40,155 nucleotides of DNA from IMG/VR virus record IMGVR_UViG_3300010371_000065, positions 1 to 40,155 of that record, one strand, 5' to 3'. The position numbers were made by a program, and so were the translations under genes. The stretch comes from a virus. How positions within the stretch are numbered: position 1 is the stretch's first letter; every line of letters begins with the position of its first letter. Of this stretch, positions 1-8,010 are shown piece by piece. Below the pieces are notes generated by a model. It saw only the letters and a list, made by a program, of their open reading frames with translations. It was not told the origin of the DNA and searched no databases.

Positions 1-123
1 CTCGACTCCACCAGCGGCGGTATCGGCGGCACGCAGCTCCTCGATGTGCTCAAAATCAGCTACAAGGCCAGCGACTACTACGAGGGGTATTACCCCATCA
101 ACCGGGCCAACGCCAGCTTCACC
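1..123. repeat. Direct terminal repeat, left copy
   Basis: Bases 1-123 are identical to 40033-40155. The tail-tube reading frame continues without interruption when the two ends are joined at this repeat. This is the usual signature of a circular assembly or a circularly permuted, terminally redundant phage genome. It is too short to prove a physical terminal repeat. Unique length after collapsing is 40,032 bases. Confidence 0.95.
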
Positions 124-450
124 TCGCTGAAAGACAAGGCCAAGAAGCACGAACTGACGTTGACCCTCCAAGCAAATGCCGTCGGCGTGGGTTTCAAGAG
201 CACCTATCTCGACACCGGCGCGCTCTGCTATGTGCGCGTGGCGGCGGTTGGCCCCACCATCGACGCGGGCCATAGCATCACCGCCATGTTCACGCACGAT
301 ATGGCCTGTGTGTTTAGCAACATGGCTGAGTTCAGTGATGAGGAAGGCGTCTATGCCGTCCAATACACGTTGACTGTTGTCCAGGACGCGGCCTGGAATA
401 GTGGCCAGGCGCAGAAAATGACGCTAACCAATCTTGTGAGTGCGCTCTAA
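1..450 (+). CDS. Major tail tube protein, C-terminal part (continues from 39466 across the circular join)
   Basis: This is the 3' part of a gene that starts at 39466. Joined through the terminal repeat it encodes 338 residues, with residues 190-338 here. The protein would polymerise into the tube around the tape measure. Order and size support this: it follows the head-tail connector and tail terminator genes and precedes the tail assembly chaperone and tape measure. The sequence is beta-rich, without membrane segments or cysteine motifs. The frame is open from base 1 and ends in TAA at 448-450. The last 27 bases overlap the 3' end of a small leftward gene. The assignment rests on gene order and general character rather than a recognised catalytic motif. 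Confidence 0.8.
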   Translation, partial: LDSTSGGIGGTQLLDVLKISYKASDYYEGYYPINRANASFTSLKDKAKKHELTLTLQANAVGVGFKSTYLDTGALCYVRVAAVGPTIDAGHSITAMFTHDMACVFSNMAEFSDEEGVYAVQYTLTVVQDAAWNSGQAQKMTLTNLVSAL

Positions 451-645
451 TTGCGCGGCGCGCAAGGCGCTGGCCTTGGTCACGGGACAATCAGGCAGGT
501 GTGGCTGGTCACAAAATCCGCCGAGTGGCGTATGACACACCGGAAATGGGCAGCGTTCCAGCCACGTATCTGGATCGTCGCGTATGGCCGCCACGGCCTC
601 AATAATTGCCCAAAGCGCCTCTAGTGTTTCTTCATCCGTCGGCAT
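424..645 (-). CDS. Small cysteine-rich leftward protein (moron-like)
   Basis: A 73-residue protein encoded against the direction of the tail operon. The start at 645 is set by a perfect AGGAGG nine bases upstream of ATG. The N-terminal half is an acidic predicted helix. The C-terminal half has four cysteines spaced C-x4-C-x7-C-x7-C, with histidines nearby, suggesting metal binding. A TATACT -10 box lies on the same strand at 667-672, although the -35 is poor. The gene fills the gap between tail tube and tail chaperone and overlaps the tube gene by 27 bases. I do not recognise the family. Its isolated orientation and own signals suggest a moron expressed independently of late genes; this is inference. 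Confidence 0.7.
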   Translation of the reverse strand: MPTDEETLEALWAIIEAVAAIRDDPDTWLERCPFPVCHTPLGGFCDQPHLPDCPVTKASALRAAQLERTHKIG

Positions 646-666
646 TGTCGTAGACCTCCTGTAGAA

Positions 667-672
667 AGTATA
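667..672 (-). promoter_or_regulatory. Putative -10 box for the 424-645 gene
   Basis: Read leftward this is TATACT, with predicted transcription start near 660, just upstream of the AGGAGG that serves the leftward gene. A weak TTGGAG lies 18 bases further upstream as a possible -35. It sits across the start of the rightward chaperone gene. Confidence 0.4.
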
Positions 673-676
673 TCCC

Positions 677-1060
677 ATGCCTCTCACTCTCTCCAATCTG
701 GTCAGCAATAAGGCCAGCGCCGCTGTTGATTTCGGCAACGGCAATGTGCTGAACGTCGAATATCTCCCTGCCGCCATCTCCGGCGCGATGCTCTCCGGCC
801 TCACGGGCCTCTCACACCCCGACCAACTCTCCGAAGAGGCCGCCGCCGCTGCCCTCAGCAGCGTCACGGCCTCCCTCCTCGCGCTGCTCTACTCCTGGGA
901 TTTGGTGGATGATAGCGACGCGACACTCACCATCGATGAGCCGACCTTGAATAGCCTGGGTCTCATGAACGAGTGGACAATTTTCAATGGCATCATGGCG
1001 GCGCAGGGTAGCGCGGGAAAATCTTCTGCGCCGACGGCCAATGGCACACTGAGCAGGTAG
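677..1060 (+). CDS. Tail assembly chaperone, short form (lambda G-like)
   Basis: A 127-residue protein placed between the tail tube and tape measure genes, the invariant position of the tail assembly chaperone in siphophages. It would bind the tape measure and hold it for tube polymerisation. The N-terminal 60 residues are a mixed domain; the rest is helical. A slippery heptamer near codon 115 would yield a longer form by -1 frameshift. The Shine-Dalgarno sequence is weak (AGAAAG eight bases before ATG), and translation may be coupled to upstream genes. The function is assigned from position and the frameshift architecture known from lambda G/GT. Confidence 0.75.
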   Translation: MPLTLSNLVSNKASAAVDFGNGNVLNVEYLPAAISGAMLSGLTGLSHPDQLSEEAAAAALSSVTASLLALLYSWDLVDDSDATLTIDEPTLNSLGLMNEWTIFNGIMAAQGSAGKSSAPTANGTLSR

Positions 1061-1272
1061 CGCTCCAGCGCGAACTGCTCGACGGCCTCGGCGCTATGAC
1101 TGAGGAATATGCGCTCATCCGTGCCGCCAAATACCTCGGCGTCGCCCCCTGGGAACTCCTGGAACGCCCCCTCTTCTGGCAACAGAAAGCCCTGCTCTAC
1201 GAACGCGTAGACGACCACGTACAGCACGAACTGCAACGCCGCGCCAATGACGCCGCCAGCGTCACCTCGTAG
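677..1272 (+). CDS. Tail assembly chaperone, long form by programmed -1 frameshift (lambda GT-like)
   Basis: Reading in frame to 1021, slipping back one base at GGGAAAA, then reading 1021-1272 gives 198 residues (115 + 83). The -1 frame has a stop at 1009-1011, only a few bases before the slippery site, and stays open until TAG at 1270. The added C-terminal domain contains a YLGVAPWELLERPLFW-type stretch followed by a charged helix, typical of the T part of chaperone fusions. In phages with this layout the long form occurs at a small percentage of the short form and contacts the tube protein. Without frameshifting, 1061-1272 would be a conserved-looking but start-less frame. Confidence 0.8.
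1015..1021 (+). other. -1 frameshift slippery heptamer GGGAAAA
   Basis: The zero frame reads G GGA AAA here, fitting the X-XXY-YYZ rule. Both tRNAs can re-pair after a one-base slip. It lies in the only window where the two frames overlap (1012-1060). Confidence 0.85.
1051..1080 (+). other. Stem-loop downstream of the frameshift site
   Basis: GAGCAG (1051-1056) pairs with CTGCTC (1075-1080), and GCGCT (1060-1064) pairs with AGCGC (1067-1071), giving an 11-pair stem with a small internal loop. It covers the zero-frame stop codon. It starts 29 bases after the slippery site, farther than the usual 5-9, so a stimulatory role is uncertain. Confidence 0.4.
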
Positions 1273-1327
1273 CCCTTCCTAGCCCCGACTCTTAGCCTCC
1301 TCTCCTCATCCCCCATGAGGTGCCCCT

Positions 1328-3664
1328 ATGCCCATGAATGTTGCGACCATGATGGCCACCTTCGGCGTCAACACCGCGCCGCTGGCCGCTGGTCTCGCCG
1401 AATCCCGCACCATGATTGGCGCGAGTACCGCCGGATTGGCATTGGCCGCCGCCGGTGTTGGCGCGGTAGTCGCTGGCGTTGGTGTCATCGCCACCAAGAT
1501 GGCCGGTGATTTCCAGGCCGGACTCACGAGCCTCGTCACTGGCGCGGGTGAGGCGCAAAAGAATCTCGGTCTTGTCTCAGCAGGCATCTTGCAGATGTCG
1601 AAGGACACCGGCACCTCGACACAGCAACTCATCGCCGGTATGTACATGATTGAATCGGGCGGCTTCCACGGCGCGGCGGGTCTCAAAATCCTGCAGGCCG
1701 CTGCGGAAGGCGCGAAGGTTGGCTCGGCTGACCTGGGCACCGTCGCCGATACCGTCGATACCATCCTCAAAAACTTTGGTGAGCATGGCGCCATGACCGC
1801 CTCACAGGCGACCAACGCGCTGATTACGACCGTCGCCAACGGTAAGACGCACATGGAAGACCTGGCCAATAGCCTATCGGGTGTGTTGCCTGCGGGCGCG
1901 GCGGCTGGCCTGGGCTTAAAAGATGTGCTGGGCGCAATGTCCACCCTCACCGGCGTCGGCCTCGACGCGGCCAACTCGGCCACCTATCTGCGCCAGATGA
2001 TTATCTCCCTCGAAGCGCCGTCATCCGGCTCTAAGAAGGCGCTGGCGGGCATTGGCATCACGAGCGATGAACTGGCCGCTAAACTCAAACAGGGGCTACC
2101 CCAGGCGCTGCAATTCATCAAGACCCAACTGACCGATCATGGCATCCGCGAAGGGAGTGCTGCCTACGTCGCCGCCATCCGCGAAATCAGCGGTGGCACG
2201 CGCCAGATGCAGGGCATGCTCAACCTGATGCAGGGCAACATCGGCCAGACGGGCACCCACCTCGACACCTTCGCCGCCAACGTCGCCAAGATCGGGACAG
2301 CCTCGAAGACGACTGGCACGTCCGTGACGGGCTGGGCGCTGGTGCAAGGCACCTTCAACCAGAAAATGGCGGTCGCTGCGGAAAGCGTCAAGGCGCTCTT
2401 CATCGAGCTGGGCGAGAAGCTCCTTCCCGTCGCCACGAAATTCGCCGGTTGGCTCGGCTCGACCGCCGTGCCTGCCATTCAAAACTTCGCCACCTGGATC
2501 ACGGGGAGCAGCGACTCGGTGAAGAAATGGCGGCCCATCATCCTCATTGCCGCTATCGCTATTGGGGGCGCGCTCGTTGCCGCCTTTGTCGCGTGGGCAG
2601 CCTCTGCCGCCGCCGCCGCAGTCGCCACGATTGCCGCGACCTGGCCGATCCTCGCCATCGGCGCAGCTATCGCCCTCCTGGTCGCGGGGTTGATTTGGGC
2701 CTACAACAACATCGAGCCATTCCGCAACGCCGTACAGGCGGCGGCCAATGGCGCGCGCATCATGTGGCAGGATACCGTGCAACTCGTCAATCGCCTGGGT
2801 GGCCTTGGCAACATCCTCAAAGTCGTGGGCATCATCGCGCTCGTGGCGCTCACGGGGCCGCTGGTGCCACTGATCCTGCTCATCACGCACTGGAAACAAT
2901 TTACCGAACTCCTGGGTCATTTCAAGGATCGCCTGGGTGACCTCATGGGCGTCATTGGTGACTTTTTCGGCTCCGTGTTTGGGGCCATCGGCGGCTTCGC
3001 CGCGCACTGGATCGGCGTCTGGGTCTCGCTGGTCGCCAAGACCGTGCTCATGGTGCAGAATTTCGCCAGCGGTATTCTCACCAAAATCGGCCAATTCAAG
3101 GATGACGTGCTCGCGCACATCGCCTACTTGGTTATCACCACTATCGCCAAATTCCTCTATCTGCGTCAGCAGGCGATTCAGCACGCCAAAGATTTGGCCA
3201 CCGGGTTTATGTCCGCGCTGGCGGCGCTACCAGGCAAGCTGCTAACGCTGGGTGAGACCCTCATCAAGAATCTGGCCCAGGGCATCAAGAACGGCGCGAG
3301 CGCGTTGGGCAATGCGATCAAAAGCCTCCCAGGTATCGGCGGCATTGCTGGCGGTATCGGGAACATGCTGCCCCACTTCGCCTTAGGCGGCGTCATGGGC
3401 CAGTCTGGCCTCGCGCTCGTGGGTGAGCAGGGGCCAGAGATCGTGAATCTCACACGCGGCGATACTGTAACGCCCGTCTCAAAAACACAAAGCGGTCTCT
3501 CCCAACTCCCTGCCAGCCTCGCGGGCGCACTGGGCGGTGGCGCGAGTGGGCAGACACAGACGATCATTGTGCAACTCCACGCCGATGGCAAGAAGATCGC
3601 GCAGGTGGTCGTGCCGCATATCCATACCGTGATCCGCAACGCCACCGGCCAGAGGGGATTTTAG
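1328..3664 (+). CDS. Tail tape measure protein
   Basis: A 778-residue protein that sets tail length and is later ejected. At the common figure of about 0.15 nm per residue it predicts a tail near 115 nm, fitting a siphovirus. The N-terminal 330 residues resemble TP901-type tape measures: alternating Ala/Gly-rich helices and repeated sampling of the phage minor-tail domain. Hydrophobic segments at about 400-460 and 495-520 could span the host membrane. The C-terminus has the familiar tape-measure tail element around 682-714 (LALVGEQGPEIVNLTRGD). GAGG seven bases upstream supports the ATG at 1328. A second ATG two codons on is possible. The next gene follows after 12 bases. Confidence 0.93.
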   Translation: MPMNVATMMATFGVNTAPLAAGLAESRTMIGASTAGLALAAAGVGAVVAGVGVIATKMAGDFQAGLTSLVTGAGEAQKNLGLVSAGILQMSKDTGTSTQQLIAGMYMIESGGFHGAAGLKILQAAAEGAKVGSADLGTVADTVDTILKNFGEHGAMTASQATNALITTVANGKTHMEDLANSLSGVLPAGAAAGLGLKDVLGAMSTLTGVGLDAANSATYLRQMIISLEAPSSGSKKALAGIGITSDELAAKLKQGLPQALQFIKTQLTDHGIREGSAAYVAAIREISGGTRQMQGMLNLMQGNIGQTGTHLDTFAANVAKIGTASKTTGTSVTGWALVQGTFNQKMAVAAESVKALFIELGEKLLPVATKFAGWLGSTAVPAIQNFATWITGSSDSVKKWRPIILIAAIAIGGALVAAFVAWAASAAAAAVATIAATWPILAIGAAIALLVAGLIWAYNNIEPFRNAVQAAANGARIMWQDTVQLVNRLGGLGNILKVVGIIALVALTGPLVPLILLITHWKQFTELLGHFKDRLGDLMGVIGDFFGSVFGAIGGFAAHWIGVWVSLVAKTVLMVQNFASGILTKIGQFKDDVLAHIAYLVITTIAKFLYLRQQAIQHAKDLATGFMSALAALPGKLLTLGETLIKNLAQGIKNGASALGNAIKSLPGIGGIAGGIGNMLPHFALGGVMGQSGLALVGEQGPEIVNLTRGDTVTPVSKTQSGLSQLPASLAGALGGGASGQTQTIIVQLHADGKKIAQVVVPHIHTVIRNATGQRGF

Positions 3665-3676
3665 GGAGATGCGACC

Positions 3677-5146
3677 ATGACCGCTGGAGCCTACACCGCC
3701 AAGATCGCGGGCAGCCTTGTCAACGTCGTGGCGGGCAGCCTCAACATCGTCAACCAGATTGGCCAGCGCAGCCAGGGCGGCCTGACCGTCTGGTCGGCGC
3801 TCGGTGTCACCTGGCAATATGGCACGCAGATACAGGTCTACGACGACACCAACGCGTTGGCCTACGCGGGCTATATCACCAAAGACAAAGCCTATCGCGA
3901 CCCCGGCGCGCGTCAGGGGGATGGCGGGCTGCTGCTGCACGATCTGACGCTCATGGACAACTGCTATCGCGCCGATAAGCGGCGCGTGTTCAAGTCGTAT
4001 CTGAACGTGACGGCGGGCTTCATCGTCAACGATCTCTTGGGCGCCTATCTTGCGCCGGAGGGTGTGACGGCACTACCGACCAGCATTGCGACGGGTCTCA
4101 CCATCAACGAGGTCATCTGGAACGGCACGAAGAGCGTAAGCGATGCGCTCACCTGGCTGGCCGAACAGGCGGGCTACTGGTGGCAGATCGACCTCAATGC
4201 CGTGCTCTGGTTCCAGCCCTATGGCGGCGTGCCAGCCCCATTCACGCTGGATGGCACCAACGCCGATAGCATGCAAGACCTCTACGTCGAAAATGGGAAC
4301 GACCTGTACGTGAATCGCGAATACGCGAAAGGCAGCTTTGCCGAGACGAGCGTCTTGACCGAGAGCTTCCACGGCAATAGCCTGACGCGCAACTACACTC
4401 TTTCCTACGAGGTCTCCACGGTGGCGTCGGTGGCGCTCAACGGCGTGGATGTGACAGCTTTGAGCCTCACCAAAGGCTCGTCAGGCGGCCTATTTTACTA
4501 CGCCGTCGGTGACGCCGTAATCGCGCAAGACCCCAGCTTCCCGCTGTTGGCGGTGGGTGATACCCTCGTGATTACCTACAAGGGGCGCTACCCCGTGTTG
4601 GCTGTGGCGCAGAATACCGCGCTCATCGCCGCGCAGAAAGCGCGCGAGGGCGTCGGCACGGGCCTGGTGGAATCCATCTATAGCAGCACGAAGGTGAGAA
4701 CGCTCGCAGCCGCGTTTCAGATCGCCTCGGCTCTCCTATCCCATTATGGCTCGGACAGCACGCTGCTGACCTTCTCAACGCGTTCCAAGGGCCTTCAACC
4801 AGGGCAGATGCTCAATGTTAATCTCAGTGACTTCGGCCTCAGCAATAAACAGATGCTCATCAACTCCGTCGGCATCAGTGACCAGAACGATGGCATCAAC
4901 ATCTGGTACCCGGTGCAGGCGATTGGCTCCCCCGTCGAGAGCGCGCAATGGCAGACCTACTGGCAGAACCTGATGCAGCAATCGAGTGACCCCAGTGACT
5001 ACACCGACACGACCGATACGAGCCTCGCGCTGCTCTCCGTTTCATCGTTCACGGCGTCGCACAGCTTCGCCGTGACCCAGGCCAAGCACACCTGCCCGAT
5101 CTTCTCGAACGCCACCACCTTTGGTAACAGTACAGTTTTCTGCTAG
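3677..5146 (+). CDS. Tail hub / distal tail protein (baseplate, gp44/Tal-like)
   Basis: A 489-residue structural protein directly after the tape measure, where siphophages encode the tail hub. Residues 105-190 contain an N-D-L-L-G-A-Y-L element followed by a WLAEQAGYWWQIDLNAVLWF stretch, the pattern of hub proteins in which a bound-domain helix is followed by a beta hairpin. The remainder is beta-rich. It would form the ring capping the tube and carry the fibre proteins encoded next. GGGAG before ATG supports the start. The C-terminal 90 residues are Ser/Thr-rich. No enzymatic motif is seen. Confidence 0.7.
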   Translation: MTAGAYTAKIAGSLVNVVAGSLNIVNQIGQRSQGGLTVWSALGVTWQYGTQIQVYDDTNALAYAGYITKDKAYRDPGARQGDGGLLLHDLTLMDNCYRADKRRVFKSYLNVTAGFIVNDLLGAYLAPEGVTALPTSIATGLTINEVIWNGTKSVSDALTWLAEQAGYWWQIDLNAVLWFQPYGGVPAPFTLDGTNADSMQDLYVENGNDLYVNREYAKGSFAETSVLTESFHGNSLTRNYTLSYEVSTVASVALNGVDVTALSLTKGSSGGLFYYAVGDAVIAQDPSFPLLAVGDTLVITYKGRYPVLAVAQNTALIAAQKAREGVGTGLVESIYSSTKVRTLAAAFQIASALLSHYGSDSTLLTFSTRSKGLQPGQMLNVNLSDFGLSNKQMLINSVGISDQNDGINIWYPVQAIGSPVESAQWQTYWQNLMQQSSDPSDYTDTTDTSLALLSVSSFTASHSFAVTQAKHTCPIFSNATTFGNSTVFC

Positions 5147-5158
5147 GAGTACAATCCT

Positions 5159-5764
5159 ATGGGTCTCTGGACAAACGCCGGACTGACGCTGGTGGCGACG
5201 GCGGTGCAATCCAATAGCGCCAGCAACACGGCCATTAGCTATGTCAGCATTTCCCCTGGCTGCGGCACACTCAGCGCCGCCATCACGGCCAGCAACGTCT
5301 ATACCGCGCTGGCGCTGGACGCGCCACTGGTGGTGGCGCTCAGTAGCGGCCAGACACTGACCGTCACCGATGGCAGCAACAGCGAGACCGTCGTCACCAG
5401 TGGCATCGCTTCTATCGGCGCAACCTCGATCCCGATCAACTCCTGGACAGCCGCGCATAGCTATCTGGCGCACACCACGGGCGTCTGCCCTACCCCGCTC
5501 GCCACCGATCTGACGCTCTATAACGAGACGGTGCGCGTAGCGGCTAACGCGGGCGCGGCGGGCGCGTCGGCAGGCGAATCACTCAATGCGGCCTATTTCG
5601 ATGGCACACAGGCCACCGCCGTGTACATGCTCGTCGGCTACTGGGGGGGATCGAGCGCCACGTCCACGCTCGCCACCGGCACCCTCATGGGCGAGGATAT
5701 CCAATACTGGAACCACACCCTCAACAACGACTCGAATATGTATCAGGCCGATAGCCAAATCTAG
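5159..5764 (+). CDS. Tail tip or fibre-associated structural protein
   Basis: A 201-residue protein, very rich in Ala, Ser, Thr and Gly, with no long helices and no charged clusters, as in beta-structured fibre or tail-tip proteins. It lies between the tail hub and the LamG fibre with gaps of about 12-14 bases and a clear AGGAG upstream, so it is co-expressed with them. No named family is recognised. A role in fibre attachment or as a small tail-tip subunit follows from position only. Confidence 0.5.
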   Translation: MGLWTNAGLTLVATAVQSNSASNTAISYVSISPGCGTLSAAITASNVYTALALDAPLVVALSSGQTLTVTDGSNSETVVTSGIASIGATSIPINSWTAAHSYLAHTTGVCPTPLATDLTLYNETVRVAANAGAAGASAGESLNAAYFDGTQATAVYMLVGYWGGSSATSTLATGTLMGEDIQYWNHTLNNDSNMYQADSQI

Positions 5765-5778
5765 GAGAGGCGTCACCC

Positions 5779-7296
5779 ATGCCCAATACCGTTTCTGGCC
5801 CCTTCGCCGCCATCAACGTGGTCAATGGCTCAACAGCCGCCAACGCCACCTGGGGCAACAATGCGCAGACGCAGGCCGGGGTCGCGCTGGCCAGCTTCAA
5901 TCCCGATCTCGTCACCGGCGGCTTTGTGCTCAGTGGCGCGGTGGCGACGCGCCACAATAGCTATTACGCCGCCGTCCAGACCGATACACCACTGCGCTAT
6001 TATCGATTGGGTGATAGTGTGACATCTTTGGCGGTTGATTCGAGCGCCAACGCACTGCACGGGATCGACTCCGGCGTACCTACCGTTGGCGTCGCGGGCG
6101 CGCTCACGGGGGACGGCGACACGGCCATGACCTTCGCCGCCGCCAGCAGCCAGCGCATTACCCTCCCTGACAATGGACTCCCCGCCGCCAATACGACCTG
6201 GTCGGTCGAACTGTGGTTTAAGATCGCCAGCCTGCCCGGCGGCACGCAGGTGCTGGCGGGCTGGGGAACGGCGGCGACCAAACAAACCGTTTCGATCATC
6301 ATGACGACGACCGGTATCTCGACCTCGGTCTTTGGCTCAGCGACAGCGGCGCGTTCGCCCTCGCTCAATACCTGGCACCATTTTGTGGCGACCTGGGATG
6401 GCACGACGCTCAAAGACTATCTCGATGGCGTCGTGGGCACTGGTATCACCCCTGGCGCGCTCAGTGTGACGCTCACGGGCACCGCCGCCATCGGCGTCAG
6501 GACTGATCTAACGCTCTATTTCAGTGGCTCGCTGGATGAGGTCGCCTTCTATAGCGGCGCGCTCTCCAGCACGCGGGTCACGGCGCACTACACTGCCGGG
6601 ACGACCGCGACGACGCAGGTGGATATCGCCAGCGGCGTCGCCTACCTCATCCAGTCAGATGGCACATTGGCGCGTTGCGTCATCGCCGCCACCAATGAGA
6701 CCACGAGCACGCACAGTACGACGTACTTCCTTGATCTCAACCCCGACGGCTCATGGAGTTGGGCCACCTCGCATAGCGGGGTAGCGAACCATATCACCAT
6801 CTGTAGCGTGCTGACCGATGGCAGCGGCAACGCCATCACCGTCACCGACGCGCGCGTCATGTCCGCGCCGCTTCTAACCGCCGCGACCGCCGTCAGTATC
6901 CCTGGCGCGCCGACGATGTTGGCGCAAGCGCTCGATGTGCCAGTGCTGACGAACAACGATCAGGTGATCGTGCTCGCGCTTACGCCAGCGCGAGGCACCT
7001 ACCGATTTTCGCTGTATTTCAACTACCGGAACAGCACGCCTGGTAAAGTGACCGCCTACGCGCGCTGGTCTGACGGGGGCTTCGCCACCAGCAATTTTAT
7101 GCTCACCAACACCGGCGCGGCGGGCCAATTTCTCACGGGTTCCCAGGCGAACAACACCGGGAATAACCAGGTGTGTACCTGCGCCGTGATTGATGCCCGT
7201 GTCGATGCAGCGACATTGCTGGCCGTCCACTTCCAGGACGCGGGCACGGGCACGGTCAACGATGTTGTCAGTGTCACCGTTTCCCGGATCGCGTAG
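5779..7296 (+). CDS. Tail fibre / receptor-binding protein with LamG (concanavalin-like) domain
   Basis: A 505-residue protein. Residues about 70-275 form a laminin-G-type jellyroll: a start with P-L-R-Y-Y-R-L-G-D, then D-S-S-A-N-A-L-H-G, then V-E-L-W-F-K-I, then W-H-H-F-V-A-T-W-D-G and D-E-V-A-F-Y at the end, all hallmarks of LamG_3 domains that bind carbohydrate. The N-terminal 65 residues probably attach to the tail. The C-terminal 220 residues are beta-rich without a recognised domain. AGGAG precedes the start. As the last long gene before lysis, it is the best candidate for the host-receptor binding protein. Confidence 0.75.
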   Translation: MPNTVSGPFAAINVVNGSTAANATWGNNAQTQAGVALASFNPDLVTGGFVLSGAVATRHNSYYAAVQTDTPLRYYRLGDSVTSLAVDSSANALHGIDSGVPTVGVAGALTGDGDTAMTFAAASSQRITLPDNGLPAANTTWSVELWFKIASLPGGTQVLAGWGTAATKQTVSIIMTTTGISTSVFGSATAARSPSLNTWHHFVATWDGTTLKDYLDGVVGTGITPGALSVTLTGTAAIGVRTDLTLYFSGSLDEVAFYSGALSSTRVTAHYTAGTTATTQVDIASGVAYLIQSDGTLARCVIAATNETTSTHSTTYFLDLNPDGSWSWATSHSGVANHITICSVLTDGSGNAITVTDARVMSAPLLTAATAVSIPGAPTMLAQALDVPVLTNNDQVIVLALTPARGTYRFSLYFNYRNSTPGKVTAYARWSDGGFATSNFMLTNTGAAGQFLTGSQANNTGNNQVCTCAVIDARVDAATLLAVHFQDAGTGTVNDVVSVTVSRIA

Positions 7297-7316
7297 AATA
7301 GACTAGAATAGAGACC

Positions 7317-7538
7317 ATGAAGAAGCAAGGGCGGCAGAGGCAGCAGACAACTAAACGCGGGTGCTGGTATCTCGTGGAGCGGCTGGTGCTCGCGCTCGAA
7401 CTGCCCGCCGTCTTTGCCTTCACGACCGGCGGGGCCATCCTGGCGTTTCTCAATGACAAAGCCGCCGCTGGCCTCATCCTCTTGTGTCTGGCCGCGATCC
7501 CCGCCCTGGCCTGGGCACATCTCGCCCGCCGGGATTAG
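7317..7538 (+). CDS. Small two-helix membrane protein, candidate holin
   Basis: A 73-residue protein with a very basic N-terminus (residues 1-16) and two hydrophobic segments, about 24-45 and 50-68, separated by a short polar turn. This is the size and topology of class II holins. It precedes the other lysis-region genes. The Shine-Dalgarno is weak. Just upstream a ten-base near-repeat (TAGAATAGAC, TAGAATAGAG) occurs at about 7296-7313. Whether this or the gene at 8800 is the true holin cannot be settled here; the other may be an antiholin. Confidence 0.5.
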   Translation: MKKQGRQRQQTTKRGCWYLVERLVLALELPAVFAFTTGGAILAFLNDKAAAGLILLCLAAIPALAWAHLARRD

Positions 7539-7567
7539 CCGCCTCTCCTCATCCCAGGAGACACCTC

Positions 7568-8002
7568 ATGTCTAGCGTTGCCACGTATCCCAACCCCACA
7601 GGGAGCAGACAGCAACGCCGTGGTTCCACACAGCGTGATACTGCCCGCCCGCCGAGTATAGCACACGGTCTCGCGCAAGCACCCCTAGAACAGGAGTCGC
7701 CGCCGATGCGACGCAACCCCGACGCCGAAGACGCCCGCGATTTGCAGCGTGATTGGCGGCTGCGTATGGAGCGCCGCGCCGACGAGGGCGACGAGAACCA
7801 CGCGCAGACCGCCATCATCCTGGAGCGCTGCATCAATCGCCTGGACGAACACGACCGGCGCATCAAGGCACTGGAAGACCGCCCTGAGCGCCAGATACGC
7901 GAGCAACGTGCGGCGCTGGGTCTCACCAGCAACGTCGTCTATACCCTGCTCACCGGCGCCGCCTTCATCCTCGCGTTGCTCTCCCATGTCTCATTCCACT
8001 AG
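7568..8002 (+). CDS. Coiled-coil protein with C-terminal membrane anchor (XhlA-like, lysis region)
   Basis: A 144-residue protein. Residues 1-46 are polar and probably disordered. About 60-115 form a highly charged helical/coiled region, and 120-142 form one membrane segment. Charged coil plus C-terminal anchor resembles XhlA-type holin partners. There are two plausible in-frame starts, each with AGGAG: ATG 7568 and ATG 7706 (98 residues). The second gives a compact protein of the usual XhlA size; both may be used. It lies between a two-helix membrane protein and the peptidase, so a lysis role is likely. Confidence 0.55.
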   Translation: MSSVATYPNPTGSRQQRRGSTQRDTARPPSIAHGLAQAPLEQESPPMRRNPDAEDARDLQRDWRLRMERRADEGDENHAQTAIILERCINRLDEHDRRIKALEDRPERQIREQRAALGLTSNVVYTLLTGAAFILALLSHVSFH

Positions 8003-8010
8003 GAGCAACT

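Noticed and set aside
2096-3184. Long leftward frame (362 codons) opposite the tape measure gene
   Set aside because: It mirrors the codon bias of a clear rightward gene, has no ribosome binding site or promoter and encodes a low-complexity charged peptide.
5216-5375. AGCAAC copies in the tail gene at 5159-5764
   Set aside because: In frame these are Ser-Asn codons in a Ser/Asn-rich protein, so codon choice explains them.
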